A stretch of DNA of 64,000 bases from Nitrincola tapanii (GTDB lineage: Bacteria > Pseudomonadota > Gammaproteobacteria > Pseudomonadales > Balneatricaceae). A model generated the notes under the pieces. That model was not told the DNA's origin. It ran no database searches and was given only the letters and a program-made list of their open reading frames with translations. The stretch lies in NCBI RefSeq assembly GCF_008368715.1, contig NZ_SMRS01000002.1, positions 248,001 through 312,000 of the forward strand, read 5' to 3'. Made by a program: the position numbers and the translations under genes. Of the stretch, positions 19,796 through 29,996 are shown one piece after another (the stretch's first letter is position 1; every line of letters starts with the position of its first letter).

Positions 19796-20419
19796 ATGCG
19801 TACCCGCGTAAAAATTTGTGGTATCACACGTTTGCAAGATGCGCTTGCAGCAGTTGAGGCCGGTGCCGATGCGCTCGGCTTTGTTTTTTATCCACCCAGC
19901 CCGCGTGCGGTGACACCTGCTCAGGCCGCTGAAATCATCGCGGCGCTACCGCCTTTTGTGACGACCACAGCTCTGTTTGTGAATGCACAACGTAACGAGA
20001 TCGATGAAGTGGTGGCTTTAACCCAAGTCGATCTCTTGCAGTTTCATGGCGATGAAACGCCGGAGTTTTGCCAAAGTGTACAGAAACCCTTTATTCGAGC
20101 TTTGCGTGTGAAGCCAGAGACTGATCTGCAAGCGGCGGCACAGGACTATGCCGCAGCACGCGCTTTGCTTCTGGATACCTATGTGGCTGGGGTACCGGGT
20201 GGAACGGGTGCGGTATTTGACTGGCAGCTGATTCCTGAAACCCTGCGTCCTAAGATCGTGTTGGCCGGCGGTTTAACACCCCAGAGTGTGGCGCAAGCGG
20301 TGGCTCAAATTCGACCTTGGGCGGTGGATGTGAGCGGTGGCGTTGAGCAAGCGCCTGGCATCAAAGATGCGCAAAAAATTCAAGAATTTATTAACGAGGT
20401 GAATCGTGTCCATGTCTAA
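19796..20419 (+). CDS. trpF: Phosphoribosylanthranilate isomerase
   Basis: Single-domain TIM-barrel isomerase of tryptophan synthesis (PRA to CdRP). Motifs are [25 protein letters not shown] with the catalytic cysteine in [23 protein letters not shown] and [15 protein letters not shown]. The 207 residues match the stand-alone type rather than the TrpC-TrpF fusion of enterics. AGGA lies seven bases before the ATG. Its end overlaps the start of trpB, so the two are translationally coupled. trpC and trpD are not in this window. Confidence 0.96.
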   Translation: MRTRVKICGITRLQDALAAVEAGADALGFVFYPPSPRAVTPAQAAEIIAALPPFVTTTALFVNAQRNEIDEVVALTQVDLLQFHGDETPEFCQSVQKPFIRALRVKPETDLQAAAQDYAAARALLLDTYVAGVPGGTGAVFDWQLIPETLRPKIVLAGGLTPQSVAQAVAQIRPWAVDVSGGVEQAPGIKDAQKIQEFINEVNRVHV

Positions 20420-21626
20420 TGAATCGACAGAAAAAGTCGTATACCCAGATGCACTGGGGCACTTCGGTCCTTACGGTGGTCGTTTTGTATCGGAAACACT
20501 CATCGGCGCGTTGGAAGAACTCGAAAGTGTGTATAACAAGCTGTCTGCAGATCCTGCTTTCCAGGCCGAATTTGATCATGATCTAGCCTATTATGTCGGG
20601 CGTCCTTCCCCCCTTTATCATGCTGAGCGTTTGTCACGTGAATTAGGCGGTGCCCAGATTTATTTAAAACGCGAAGATTTGAACCATACCGGTGCCCACA
20701 AGGTGAATAACACCATAGGTCAGGCGCTTTTGGCCAAGTATATGGGTAAACCACGCGTCATCGCTGAAACCGGTGCCGGTCAGCATGGGGTGGCTTCAGC
20801 GACTGTGGCGGCACGTTTAGGGTTAGAGTGCAAGGTGTATATGGGTGCCGAAGACGTTAAGCGTCAGGCGCTGAATGTCTACCGTATGCGCTTGTTAGGC
20901 GCTGAAGTGATTCCCGTGACTTCCGGTACACGCACTCTGAAAGATGCCATGAACGAAGCGATGCGTGATTGGGTGACCAACGTGGACAATACCTTCTACA
21001 TCATCGGTACGGCGGCAGGTCCACACCCTTATCCCAAACTCGTGCGTGATTTCCAGTGTGTCATCGGTCGTGAAACGCGTGAGCAGTGTCTCAAGCAAAC
21101 CGGGCGTTTGCCTGATGTCCTCTTGGCCTGCGTGGGCGGCGGTTCCAATGCCATCGGAATGTTCCATCCGTTCATTGAAGATCGTAGTGTGCGCATGATC
21201 GGTGTTGAAGCCGGTGGTTATGGCCTGGAAACTGGGCAGCATGCCGCGCCACTGAGCGATGGCCGTCCCGGCGTGTTACACGGAATGCGTACCTATTTGA
21301 TGGAAGATGATGCCGGGCAGATTTTGCCTACTCATTCTGTATCGGCTGGCCTGGATTATCCAGGGGTCGGGCCTGAGCATGCTTGGTTAAAAGATATCGG
21401 ACGTGCAGAGTATGTGGCGATTAATGATGATGAAGCGATGCAGGGCTTTCGCACTCTGACCCGTGTTGAGGGTATAATGCCGGCTTTGGAAAGCAGCCAT
21501 GCTGTTGCTTATGCAATGAAGCTGGCGCCTACGCTCAGGAAAGATCAAACGATTGTGATCAACCTTTCCGGGCGTGGTGATAAAGACATCCACACAGTCG
21601 CCACACTCGATGGCATAGAGATGTAA
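20412..21626 (+). CDS. trpB: Tryptophan synthase beta chain
   Basis: PLP enzyme that joins indole and serine. HTGAHKVNN contains the PLP lysine (K97), [10 protein letters not shown] binds the cofactor phosphate, and [12 protein letters not shown] closes the active site. The ATG at 20412 lies inside the last codons of trpF, ten bases after GAGGTG; a GTG at 20406 is an alternative. The length of 404 residues is normal. The protein forms the alpha2-beta2 complex with TrpA, encoded 17 bases downstream. Confidence 0.97.
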   Translation: MSNESTEKVVYPDALGHFGPYGGRFVSETLIGALEELESVYNKLSADPAFQAEFDHDLAYYVGRPSPLYHAERLSRELGGAQIYLKREDLNHTGAHKVNNTIGQALLAKYMGKPRVIAETGAGQHGVASATVAARLGLECKVYMGAEDVKRQALNVYRMRLLGAEVIPVTSGTRTLKDAMNEAMRDWVTNVDNTFYIIGTAAGPHPYPKLVRDFQCVIGRETREQCLKQTGRLPDVLLACVGGGSNAIGMFHPFIEDRSVRMIGVEAGGYGLETGQHAAPLSDGRPGVLHGMRTYLMEDDAGQILPTHSVSAGLDYPGVGPEHAWLKDIGRAEYVAINDDEAMQGFRTLTRVEGIMPALESSHAVAYAMKLAPTLRKDQTIVINLSGRGDKDIHTVATLDGIEM

Positions 21627-21643
21627 TAAGGCGGAATCGCTTG

Positions 21644-22447
21644 ATGAGTCGTATTCAAACACGTTTTGACGCTTTGCGTGCCAGTGGCCGCAAAGCCCTG
21701 ATTCCCTATGTGACAGCCGGTGATCCTTCTCCAGCTGTGACCTTGCCGTTGATGCATGCCTTGGTGGCTGCCGGCGCGGATGTATTGGAATTAGGCGTTC
21801 CTTTCTCTGATCCCATGGCCGATGGCCCCGTCATACAGCTCGCTTGTGAGCGTGCTTTGATGCATGGAACACGTCTGTTGGACGTTTTGGAGATCGTCGC
21901 TGAATTTCGTAAAACCGATACTGAGACACCCGTAGTCTTGATGGGGTATCTCAATCCGATCGAAGCCATTGGTTATGCCAATTTTGCTGAAAAAGCCCGT
22001 GCGGCAGGCGTAGATGGTGTACTCACCGTGGATCTGCCGCCGGAAGAGGGCGTTGAGGCGAATGCCATCTTCCGTGCTCAGGGCTTGGATACGATTTACC
22101 TGATGTCGCCTGCCACCTCTGACGCGCGTCTGCGTCATATCTGCCAGCAGGGCAGCGGTTATCTTTATTATGTCTCACTGAAAGGGGTGACGGGCTCAGC
22201 CAACTTGGATGTTGAGGCCGTTGCGCATAAAATTACGCAAATGCGTGAAATGACCGATCTGCCTTTAGCAGTTGGATTCGGTATCCGTGATGCAGCATCT
22301 GCGGCAGCTGTGTCTGCGGTGGCAGATGGTGTCATCGTCGGCAGTGTGCTGGTGAACCAGATCGCCGAGTTGGTGACCGCACATGAGCACATACCTGCGC
22401 AGGTATCGGCAATAATTGCAGAAATGCGTCAGGCCATGGACGCCTGA
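21644..22447 (+). CDS. trpA: Tryptophan synthase alpha chain
   Basis: Cleaves indole-3-glycerol phosphate and channels indole to TrpB. Motifs: [31 protein letters not shown] with the catalytic Glu and Asp, [12 protein letters not shown] and GVTGSANLD. The ATG at 21644 lies nine bases after AAGGCGG; a TTG immediately before it is unlikely to be used. 267 residues. It ends the trpFBA set and is followed 31 bases later by accD, with no terminator visible. Confidence 0.97.
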   Translation: MSRIQTRFDALRASGRKALIPYVTAGDPSPAVTLPLMHALVAAGADVLELGVPFSDPMADGPVIQLACERALMHGTRLLDVLEIVAEFRKTDTETPVVLMGYLNPIEAIGYANFAEKARAAGVDGVLTVDLPPEEGVEANAIFRAQGLDTIYLMSPATSDARLRHICQQGSGYLYYVSLKGVTGSANLDVEAVAHKITQMREMTDLPLAVGFGIRDAASAAAVSAVADGVIVGSVLVNQIAELVTAHEHIPAQVSAIIAEMRQAMDA

Positions 22448-22478
22448 TCTATCCCATTCAATGACAGGGCAAGAGAAG

Positions 22479-23390
22479 ATGAGTAGCTGGCTGGATAAAA
22501 TTGTTCCCTCACTGGTAAAACGAACAGAGCGTAAGCGTAGCAATGTTCCCGAAGGCTTGTGGGAGAAGTGCCCAAAGTGTGATGCCGTTTTGTATCGCCC
22601 AGAGCTCGACAAAAATCTGAATGTTTGCCCTAAGTGTGATCACCATCTGCGTATCAGCGCACGCCGTCGCTTGGATCTGTTCTTGGATCTAGAGGGGCGT
22701 GAAGAGATAGGTATGGATGTTCTGCCTGTGGATCGTTTGAAATTCCGTGATTCCAAGAAATACAAGGATCGTTTAAGCGCTGCGGAAAAAGATACCGGTG
22801 AAACGGATGCTTTGATCGCGATGCGAGGTCAGTTGGAAGGCCAGCCTGTTGTGGCGGTGGCTTTTGAATTTAATTTCATGGGCGGCTCCATGGGTTCTGT
22901 GGTCGGTGAGCGTTTTGTCCGTGCGGCGCATTTGGCGTTACAAGAGCAGATCCCTTTGATCTGTTTTTCAGCATCAGGCGGGGCGCGTATGCAGGAAGCA
23001 CTTTTCTCATTGATGCAGATGGCAAAAACCAGTGCTGCTCTGGAAAAAATGCGCCAGGCGGGTGTGCCTTACATCTCTGTACTGACCGATCCGGTTTATG
23101 GGGGCGTGTCGGCTAGTTTGGCGATGCTGGGAGATCTGAATGTAGCGGAACCGAATGCCCTCATTGGTTTTGCCGGACCGCGTGTCATTGAGCAGACAGT
23201 GCGGGAAAAATTGCCAGAAGGTTTCCAGCGTAGTGAGTTTCTGTTGGAGCATGGCCAGGTGGACATGATCCTGTCGCGCCAGGAATTACGCCCACGCTTG
23301 TCTGCGATTTTGAGTAAGTTAAAGGGTGATGTGACGGTATGCTCATTGGACGATGCACCGGAAGCCACTCCTCCGATGACAGCGGTTTAA
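22479..23390 (+). CDS. accD: Acetyl-CoA carboxylase carboxyltransferase beta subunit
   Basis: Transfers carboxyl from carboxybiotin to acetyl-CoA, making malonyl-CoA together with AccA. The N-terminal zinc ribbon has four cysteines (C31, C34, C50, C53), and the carboxyltransferase core shows [37 protein letters not shown] and [16 protein letters not shown]. The ATG at 22479 gives the standard [10 protein letters not shown] start and 303 residues; the frame is open further into trpA, but that part is not conserved. The trpA-accD-folC order is the ancestral gammaproteobacterial one. Confidence 0.97.
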   Translation: MSSWLDKIVPSLVKRTERKRSNVPEGLWEKCPKCDAVLYRPELDKNLNVCPKCDHHLRISARRRLDLFLDLEGREEIGMDVLPVDRLKFRDSKKYKDRLSAAEKDTGETDALIAMRGQLEGQPVVAVAFEFNFMGGSMGSVVGERFVRAAHLALQEQIPLICFSASGGARMQEALFSLMQMAKTSAALEKMRQAGVPYISVLTDPVYGGVSASLAMLGDLNVAEPNALIGFAGPRVIEQTVREKLPEGFQRSEFLLEHGQVDMILSRQELRPRLSAILSKLKGDVTVCSLDDAPEATPPMTAV

Positions 23391-23408
23391 CTCAGCGCGG
23401 ATTACAGC

Positions 23409-24719
23409 ATGGCGCACCTATCTGAATCAGCCAGTCTTCAGGACTGGCTGAGTTATATTGAATCCTGCCATCCTCAAGAGATTGAATTGGGACTGGAGCG
23501 CTTTGCTCAGGTCGCCGAGCGCTTGCCAATTGATCTCTCTAGGGTGCCGAAAATTATTGTTGCCGGAACTAATGGTAAAGGCAGCAGTACTCGTTTACTC
23601 GAATCCATCTTATCAGCCGCCGGTTATCGGGTCGGTTGTTACACCTCTCCACACTTTCGCCGCTACAATGAGCGTATTCGTCTCGCGGGTGAAGAAGTTT
23701 CAGATCAGGCATTAACCCAAGCGTTTGCACAGATTGAAGACGCCCGTGGGGATCTGTCTTTAACCTACTTTGAATTTGGCACTCTTGCGGCTTTTTTGTG
23801 TATGAGTGCAGCTGAGTTAGACGTGTGCGTTTTGGAAGTGGGCTTGGGTGGCCGTCTGGATGCGGTGAATTGGATCGACGCCGATGTCGCGTTGATTACC
23901 ACGGTGGCGTTGGATCATACCGATTGGCTTGGCCCAGATCGTGAGTCGATTGGACGTGAAAAAGCCGGAGTGATGCGTGCGCATACGCCGGCGGTCTGTG
24001 GTGACGCCGAACCGCCCTTGTCTGTATTGGAACAGGCTCGAAACCTGGGGTGTGATCTGCGGGTACGCGAGCGTGATTTCTATTACACGCAAGATCTGGC
24101 GCATAAAACCTGGACTTGGCAAGGACAGAATCCTTGTGGTGAAGCACTCAAGTTCGAGGATCTGCCGTGGCCAGAGTTGCCGATGCAAAATGCAGCCAGT
24201 GTGATTCAGGTATTGAGCTTTTTACCTCTACAGACTAGTGATGAAGCTTTACGGCATGGTTTGCGTGACGCACGTTTGACTGGGCGCATGCAAAAAATCT
24301 ATGCCCATGGGCAAGAGTATCTGTTAGATGTCGCCCACAATCCTGAATCTGCCCAGTATCTTGCAGATGCGTTAAAAAGCCAGGCGCAAGGGCGTGCCAT
24401 ACACCTAACCTTGGGCATGCTGGCGGATAAGGATATTGATGAAGTGTTGAAGGCTTTAATGGCGGTGGTTGATCATTGGCATCTAGTGAGTCTGCCCGGC
24501 GCCAGAGGCGCTTCGGCACAACGTTTACAACAAGGTTTAGTCCGCCTAGGCGTCGCGCCGGAATTGATCCAGCTTTACGCTTCTGTGCCGCAAGCCTTGC
24601 AGCTACCGCAGCAGCCTTGTGCACAACCTAGCTTGCATGTCGTAGCCGGTTCTTTTCTGACCGTGACGGCGGCGCTCGAGTGGTTAGATCCTTTGCCGGA
24701 GACAGATGATGTCGAGTAA
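23409..24719 (+). CDS. folC: Bifunctional dihydrofolate/folylpolyglutamate synthase
   Basis: Adds glutamate to dihydropteroate and to folates. It is a Mur-ligase-like ATPase: the P-loop is IIVAGTNGKGSSTRLLESIL, the folate/metal region is CYTSPHFRRYNERIRL, and LEVGLGGRLDAVN and LDHTDWLG follow. 436 residues, as in other gammaproteobacteria. The start ATG at 23409 has only a weak ribosome site. Its stop lies inside the first codons of the next gene (dedD), which favours coupled translation. Confidence 0.95.
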   Translation: MAHLSESASLQDWLSYIESCHPQEIELGLERFAQVAERLPIDLSRVPKIIVAGTNGKGSSTRLLESILSAAGYRVGCYTSPHFRRYNERIRLAGEEVSDQALTQAFAQIEDARGDLSLTYFEFGTLAAFLCMSAAELDVCVLEVGLGGRLDAVNWIDADVALITTVALDHTDWLGPDRESIGREKAGVMRAHTPAVCGDAEPPLSVLEQARNLGCDLRVRERDFYYTQDLAHKTWTWQGQNPCGEALKFEDLPWPELPMQNAASVIQVLSFLPLQTSDEALRHGLRDARLTGRMQKIYAHGQEYLLDVAHNPESAQYLADALKSQAQGRAIHLTLGMLADKDIDEVLKALMAVVDHWHLVSLPGARGASAQRLQQGLVRLGVAPELIQLYASVPQALQLPQQPCAQPSLHVVAGSFLTVTAALEWLDPLPETDDVE

Positions 24720-25362
24720 AACCACACAACGCTGGACGGGGGCTCTAGTCCTGCTCTTGATTTTGGCCTTGCTCTTTCCTTTCGTGTTTGATGGAGCCGG
24801 TTATCATGAGCGTAAAGAGGCACAGCCCCTAGTGAGTGTACCCAGTGCCCCAGCAGCTCGTGAACCGATGGTGATGCCCGAGCGCAGAGCGCTGCCAAGC
24901 TTGCCCGCACCTGCAGCGCCTTTGGTGAATGAGGCGGTTATAGCGAGTGGGGAAGCACCTGTTGAAGTGGCACCTGTCGCATCGGCTCCGACACCCGTCG
25001 CACCCAGCACGGCTGCGGTGGCGGCCCCTGTGGCGGCTGCACCGGTAGCACCCGTTCCGGTGGCTCCGCGTCCTGCGGCCGACACTCAGGCGCGGGCAAG
25101 TGTGGAGCCGCAATTAGATGCGGATCAGTTACCTGCAGCCTGGGCTTTGCAGCTCGCCAGCTTCCGTCAGGAAGCCAATGCGCGTGAGCTACGAACACGT
25201 TTGATCAATTCCGGTTATCGTGTCTACATCCGCCACGGTGATGATGTGGTTAGGGTGTTTGTGGGTCCGGAAATGGATCGTAGTCGTTTGGAGTCCCTGA
25301 AAGGGCGCTTGAAAGATGAGTATGGCCTAGAAGGTATGATTGTGAGATTTACCACCCAATAA
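24709..25362 (+). CDS. dedD: DedD-like SPOR-domain cell-division protein
   Basis: Bitopic inner-membrane protein expected at the division septum, where its C-terminal SPOR domain binds denuded peptidoglycan. A short cytoplasmic N-terminus is followed by one membrane helix (ALVLLLILALLFPFVF), a long Ala/Pro/Val-rich periplasmic linker and a SPOR domain from about residue 140 (WALQLASFRQEANARELRTRL through VFVGPEMDRSRLESLKGRL). Two adjacent ATGs exist; the second (24709) is seven bases from GGAG and is preferred. The folC-dedD-cvpA-purF order matches E. coli, which supports the name despite the low-complexity linker. Confidence 0.87.
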   Translation: MSSKTTQRWTGALVLLLILALLFPFVFDGAGYHERKEAQPLVSVPSAPAAREPMVMPERRALPSLPAPAAPLVNEAVIASGEAPVEVAPVASAPTPVAPSTAAVAAPVAAAPVAPVPVAPRPAADTQARASVEPQLDADQLPAAWALQLASFRQEANARELRTRLINSGYRVYIRHGDDVVRVFVGPEMDRSRLESLKGRLKDEYGLEGMIVRFTTQ

Positions 25363-25427
25363 TAGAAGCATTGGGTTAGTTTAGGTGCTTTGTTAAAATA
25401 TCCGGCTTGATTGGGCAAATAAACGTG

Positions 25428-25925
25428 ATGAATTGGGTGGACTGGGGCATTCTCGTCATTATCGGATTATCCGCTTTGATGAGCTTGCGACGTGGTTTTG
25501 CACGGGAAGCGATTTCGCTCTTAACCTGGGTGGCGGCTTTTGTCGTCAGCCGTCTGTTTGCGGATGTGCTGGCATTAGTCGTGGCGGATTATATTGAGGC
25601 ATCGCCCTCAATCCATCTGTTAATTGCTTTTATCATTTTGTTTTTGCTAACGCTTTTGGTCGGTAATTTGATCGGTGCCTTAATCAGTTCACTGATCCAT
25701 GTTACGGGTTTATCTGCGACAGACCGCGTTTTAGGCGTAGGCTTTGGTGTGTTGCGTGGGGCTTTAGTGGTGGTGATCTTGGTGGTGTTATTAAAAATGA
25801 CCCCTGCCATCCATGATCCCTGGTGGAACGAGTCAACCTTGATTCCGCACTTCCTAGTGATGGAAACCTGGTCGCGTGATATGGCCTCGGATTTAGGCCA
25901 CCTGATTTGGAATTTAGGACAGTAA
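25428..25925 (+). CDS. cvpA: CvpA family membrane protein
   Basis: A 165-residue protein with four predicted membrane segments and the CvpA-family core WVDWGILVIIGLSALMSLRRGFAREAISLL. CvpA is linked to colicin V production and purine-operon expression in E. coli; its molecular role is still unclear. The ATG at 25428 starts MNWVDW like relatives; an in-frame TTG at 25407 would add seven residues. It lies directly before purF, as in E. coli. Confidence 0.92.
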   Translation: MNWVDWGILVIIGLSALMSLRRGFAREAISLLTWVAAFVVSRLFADVLALVVADYIEASPSIHLLIAFIILFLLTLLVGNLIGALISSLIHVTGLSATDRVLGVGFGVLRGALVVVILVVLLKMTPAIHDPWWNESTLIPHFLVMETWSRDMASDLGHLIWNLGQ

Positions 25926-25971
25926 GCACTTTGCTCTGTCAGAATTAATGTCTCCTGCTGAGGTTGATTGA

Positions 25972-27495
25972 ATGTGCGGTATCGTTGGCATCTTTGCCAG
26001 AAGCTATGTGAACCAGACAATTTTTGATGCCCTGACTGTGCTGCAGCACCGAGGTCAGGATGCGGCAGGAATGGTGACCTGTGAAGGTGATCGTTTCTTT
26101 ATGCGCAAAGACAATGGACTGGTCAACGAGGTGTTCCGCACGCGTCACATGAAGCGCCTGTTTGGGAATATGGGCATAGGTCATGTGCGTTATCCGACTG
26201 CGGGTAGCTCTAGCAGTGCAGAAGCACAACCTTTTTATGTGAACTCACCTTACGGGATTGCCTTGGCTCACAACGGTAACCTGACCAATGCTGAGCAGTT
26301 GGCGGATGAGATTTTTCGTGCCGATCTGCGCCACATCAACACCACTTCAGATTCCGAAGTTTTGCTGAATGTTTTTGCCCATGAACTTCAGCGCCAGGGT
26401 AAGTTGCAGCCGACCCCTGAAGATATTTTCCAAACCGTGACGCGCGTACATGAGCGTTGCCAAGGTGGATATGCTGTAGTGGCGATGATTACGGGATATG
26501 GTGTTTTAGCCTTCCGTGATCCGCATGGAGTCCGCCCATTGGTGTATGGCCAGCGTGAAGTCAATGGCCAGATCGAGTATATGGTGGCCTCAGAAAGCGT
26601 TGCGCTGGATACCTCTGGATTTGAGCGGGTGCGTGATCTGGCTCCGGGTGAGGCGCTGTTTATTGATTCCGAAGGTGGTTTGCATATCAAACAGTGCGCC
26701 GCACAACAAACCCTGGCCCCTTGTTTGTTTGAGTATGTATATCTGGCTCGCCCTGATTCGATCATTGAAGGCATTTCGGTGCATCACTCGCGTATGCTGA
26801 TGGGCGTGAAGTTGGCGCAGAAGGTGTTGCGTGAGCGCCCTCAACACGATATCGATGTTGTCATTCCCATTCCCGATACCAGCCGTACCGCCGCCTTGGA
26901 AATGGCGCATACCCTGGGTGTGACCTTCCGCGAAGGCTTTATTAAGAACCGTTATATCGGCCGCACCTTTATCATGCCGGGTCAGACCTTGCGTAAAAAA
27001 TCGGTCCGTCAGAAGCTGAATCCGATTGCCTCCGAATTTAAAGACAAGGTGGTGATGTTGGTGGATGACTCCATCGTCCGCGGCACGACTTCCAAGCAGA
27101 TTGTACAGATGGCGCGTGATGCCGGTGCACGGAAAGTCTATTTTGCCTCAGCCGCACCGGAAGTGCGTTTCCCGAACGTCTATGGCATCGATATGCCCAG
27201 CGCCACCGAGTTGGTGGCACATGGTCGTAGCGCTGAAGAGGTCGGTGAGTATATTGGTTGTGATTGGATGCTCTACCAGGATCTGGAAGATCTAAAAGAT
27301 TCGATTCGGGAATTGAACCCTGTGATTCAGCAGTTTGATACCTGTGTGTTTGATGGTCAGTATGTGACCGGAACAGTAGGGCAGGAGTACTTGCAACGCC
27401 TGCAGGACAAACGCAGCGATCAAGCGAAAGCAAACTCGGACAGTGATGCGGATTCCGAAGACGCTGCCGATGATCTGCATACCCGAATCAACTGA
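25972..27495 (+). CDS. purF: Amidophosphoribosyltransferase
   Basis: First committed step of purine synthesis: PRPP plus glutamine gives phosphoribosylamine. The start MCGIVGIFA exposes the N-terminal Cys nucleophile of the glutaminase domain after Met removal. [13 protein letters not shown] and [11 protein letters not shown] belong to that domain, and [22 protein letters not shown] is the PRPP-binding loop. 507 residues with a charged tail. metZ starts seven bases after the stop, with its ribosome site overlapping the purF end. Confidence 0.97.
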   Translation: MCGIVGIFARSYVNQTIFDALTVLQHRGQDAAGMVTCEGDRFFMRKDNGLVNEVFRTRHMKRLFGNMGIGHVRYPTAGSSSSAEAQPFYVNSPYGIALAHNGNLTNAEQLADEIFRADLRHINTTSDSEVLLNVFAHELQRQGKLQPTPEDIFQTVTRVHERCQGGYAVVAMITGYGVLAFRDPHGVRPLVYGQREVNGQIEYMVASESVALDTSGFERVRDLAPGEALFIDSEGGLHIKQCAAQQTLAPCLFEYVYLARPDSIIEGISVHHSRMLMGVKLAQKVLRERPQHDIDVVIPIPDTSRTAALEMAHTLGVTFREGFIKNRYIGRTFIMPGQTLRKKSVRQKLNPIASEFKDKVVMLVDDSIVRGTTSKQIVQMARDAGARKVYFASAAPEVRFPNVYGIDMPSATELVAHGRSAEEVGEYIGCDWMLYQDLEDLKDSIRELNPVIQQFDTCVFDGQYVTGTVGQEYLQRLQDKRSDQAKANSDSDADSEDAADDLHTRIN

Positions 27496-27502
27496 GGTGA
27501 GT

Positions 27503-28717
27503 ATGAGTAAAGGATTCGAACGCGAAGCACGCATCCAGTTTGATCTGCCGGAAGCGGATCTTGAAACTCTTGCGGTGCGCGCTGGCCAGATGCGTACTCC
27601 TGAAGGTGAGCACAGTGATGCCATCTTCCCCACCTCTAGCTTTGTTTATTCCAGTGCGCGTGAAGCGGCGGCACGTTTTGGTGGAGAAGAACCAGGCAAC
27701 ATCTATTCACGTTTTACCAATCCAACCGTCCGTGCTTTTGAACAACGCATTGCGGCATTAGAAGGTGGTGAGCGTGCCGTGGCGACCGCATCTGGGATGG
27801 CCGCGATTTTGAGCATGGCCATGTCGCTGATGAAATGCGGTGATCACCTAGTGTGTTCACGTAGTGTCTTTGGCTCCACGGTTTCACTCTTCACCAAATA
27901 CATTTCGCGTGCTGGCATTGAGACGACCTTTGTAGATCCCAAGGATTTAGATGCCTGGCGTCAGGCGATCCGCCCGGAAACTCGTGTACTCTTTTTGGAA
28001 ACCCCGTCCAACCCTCTGGCGGAGCTTACCGATATTCGAGCGGTGGCGGAAATCGCACATGCTCATGGTGCTTTGTTGGTGGTGGATAACTGTTTCTTAA
28101 CACCGGCCTTGCAGCGTCCTTTGGAATTGGGGGCAGATATTGTGATGCATTCCGCAACCAAGTATCTGGATGGCCAGGGGCGTTGTGTCGGTGGGGTGTT
28201 GGTGGGGCGCGAAAAAGAGATGGAAGAGGTGTTTGGCTTCATCCGCACCGGTGGTGCCTGCATGAGTCCGTTTAATGCCTGGGTTTTCTTAAAAGGTTTG
28301 GAAACCTTACCTCTGCGCATGAAGGCGCATAGCGAACAGGCGCTGAGTCTGGCGACCTGGTTGCAGGCTCAAGAGGGAATTGAAAAGGTGTACTATTCAG
28401 GTTTGCCCGATCATCCGCAACACGCTTTAGCCTGTCAGCAGCAGCGCGCTTTTGGTGGTGTGTTGGCCTTCGAGGTGAAGGGAGGCAAGGACGCCGCTTG
28501 GCGTTTTATTGATGCCACTCAGGTGGTGTCGATCACCGGTAATCTGGGGGATGTAAAATCAACGATTACCCATCCTGCCACAACCACACACGGACGTATG
28601 TTAGTAGAAGAACGTGCCAGTGCCGGTATCCGCGATAATCTAATTCGTTTGTCGGTCGGCTTGGAGTCCTTACAAGATCTGCAAGCCGATCTGGCGCGGG
28701 GCTTGGCGGCACTCTAA
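27503..28717 (+). CDS. metZ: O-succinylhomoserine sulfhydrylase
   Basis: PLP enzyme that makes homocysteine directly from O-succinylhomoserine and sulfide, linking sulfur assimilation to methionine. It has the trans-sulfuration fold: SRFTNPTVRAFEQRIAALE, ATASGMAAILSMAMSLMKCGD, and the PLP lysine K220 in MHSATKYLDGQGR. The purF-metZ order is the one found in Pseudomonas, where MetZ is the known function; MetB-type cystathionine synthase is the alternative reading. The ATG at 27503 follows TGAGGTGAG and gives 404 residues; the upstream open frame lies inside purF. Confidence 0.9.
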   Translation: MSKGFEREARIQFDLPEADLETLAVRAGQMRTPEGEHSDAIFPTSSFVYSSAREAAARFGGEEPGNIYSRFTNPTVRAFEQRIAALEGGERAVATASGMAAILSMAMSLMKCGDHLVCSRSVFGSTVSLFTKYISRAGIETTFVDPKDLDAWRQAIRPETRVLFLETPSNPLAELTDIRAVAEIAHAHGALLVVDNCFLTPALQRPLELGADIVMHSATKYLDGQGRCVGGVLVGREKEMEEVFGFIRTGGACMSPFNAWVFLKGLETLPLRMKAHSEQALSLATWLQAQEGIEKVYYSGLPDHPQHALACQQQRAFGGVLAFEVKGGKDAAWRFIDATQVVSITGNLGDVKSTITHPATTTHGRMLVEERASAGIRDNLIRLSVGLESLQDLQADLARGLAAL

Positions 28718-28746
28718 GTCACCTTTCAGCTATTTTGCCCACTAGC

Positions 28747-29730
28747 ATGCATGTCTATTTAGCGCCGATGGAGGGAGTGGTGGATTACACCCTCCGTCAG
28801 TTGCTGACAGCTCAACCCGGTCTTCATCAATGTGTCACGGAGTTTGTCCGTGTCTCAGATCGTCTATTGCCTAAATCTAGCTTTTACCGTTTAGCCCCTG
28901 AACTTGCCGAAGGGGGGAAAACCCTGAGCGGTGTGCCGGTATTTGTGCAGCTGCTCGGAAGTGATCCTGATCTCTTGGCCGTTAATGCGCAGCGAGCTGT
29001 GGAGTTAGGGGCCTTAGGGGTGGATCTGAATTTTGGTTGTCCGGCCAAAACCGTGAATAAAAGTCGTGGCGGGGCCGTGCTGTTAAAAGAGCCAGAAACG
29101 CTGCAGGCTATTGTGACCGCCGTCCGTCAAGCGGTGCCGGCTGCGGTGCCGGTGACTGCAAAAATGCGTTTAGGTTATATTGATAAATCCCTGGCCATTG
29201 AAAATGCGCAAGCGATTGAAGCCGGTGGGGCGCAGCGCTTATTTGTGCATGCACGGACTAAGCTTGAAGGCTATAAACCGCCCGCGCACTGGGAGTGGAT
29301 CGCACGTTTGGCACAAGAGGTCAAGCTCCCCTTGGTCGCGAATGGTGAAGTCTGGAGTCTGGATGATTACCTCAGGTGTCAGCAGGTCAGTGGTTGCGTG
29401 GAGGTGATGATCGGACGCGGATTATTAGCCAATCCATTCTTAGCCGAGCAGATCGCCGCCTACCATCAAGGACACGCACTCGCCCATCTGTTTACGCCAG
29501 AAGCGACCTGGCCTCGCTTGGTGCCGATGCTGATCCGTTATCATAAACAGGTGTTCATGAGTCTATCTGAACGCCATGTCCACGGCCGCCTAAAGCAATG
29601 GCTTGCACAGCTACAACGTCACTACCCCCAAGCAGAAGCTTTTTTTCAGCAAGTGCGTAAAGAAAAGGACCCGCACGCACTGTTGCGAGCCCTAGAGCAA
29701 CTTCAATCGGATTCCGCTTCCGCTTTCTGA
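28747..29730 (+). CDS. dusC: tRNA-dihydrouridine(16) synthase, DusC type
   Basis: FMN enzyme that reduces a D-loop uridine of tRNA. The start MHVYLAPMEGVVDYTLRQLL aligns with the opening of E. coli DusC, so the ATG at 28747 is preferred over a TTG at 28735. The catalytic cysteine is C98 in DLNFGCPAKTVNKSRGGAVLL; KMRLGY and HARTKLEGYKPPAHWEWI bind FMN and tRNA. 327 residues. The last 28 bases overlap the 3' end of a small gene on the other strand. Confidence 0.92.
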   Translation: MHVYLAPMEGVVDYTLRQLLTAQPGLHQCVTEFVRVSDRLLPKSSFYRLAPELAEGGKTLSGVPVFVQLLGSDPDLLAVNAQRAVELGALGVDLNFGCPAKTVNKSRGGAVLLKEPETLQAIVTAVRQAVPAAVPVTAKMRLGYIDKSLAIENAQAIEAGGAQRLFVHARTKLEGYKPPAHWEWIARLAQEVKLPLVANGEVWSLDDYLRCQQVSGCVEVMIGRGLLANPFLAEQIAAYHQGHALAHLFTPEATWPRLVPMLIRYHKQVFMSLSERHVHGRLKQWLAQLQRHYPQAEAFFQQVRKEKDPHALLRALEQLQSDSASAF

Positions 29731-29972
29731 GCTTCGATCTCATGCAGTTGACGCTGGTAGGTTTCCTGCTGCTGTAACCATTGTTGATAGATCTCATCTT
29801 CACTAGGTTGGGTCAGGGCTGAATACCAAACCGGTGAGGTGCCGAGTAAAAAACCAAAGACGGCCAGGCTGATCCCTGTCCATTTCATTTTCGGTTTTAA
29901 GCTTAATCCCACCAACACGATCAAGACACCCGCAAAGTGCAGGACGTAGGTACTGAAAGAACCGAGATTCAC
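29703..29972 (-). CDS. Small two-helix membrane protein of unknown function
   Basis: An 89-residue protein with two hydrophobic segments (about residues 10-25 and 30-52) and a hydrophilic Gln/Glu-rich helical tail (EIYQQWLQQQETYQRQLHEIE). I do not recognise the family. It is probably real: the GTG start at 29972 has a perfect AAGGAG ribosome site five bases upstream, and the membrane-then-coiled-coil pattern is protein-like. It converges with dusC, overlapping its end by 28 bases, and lies 24 bases downstream of the DUF2185 gene on the same strand, so the two may be co-transcribed. Confidence 0.7.
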   Translation of the reverse strand: MNLGSFSTYVLHFAGVLIVLVGLSLKPKMKWTGISLAVFGFLLGTSPVWYSALTQPSEDEIYQQWLQQQETYQRQLHEIEAQKAEAESD

Positions 29973-29996
29973 ACTTGCTCCTTAAGCTCAAGGCTA

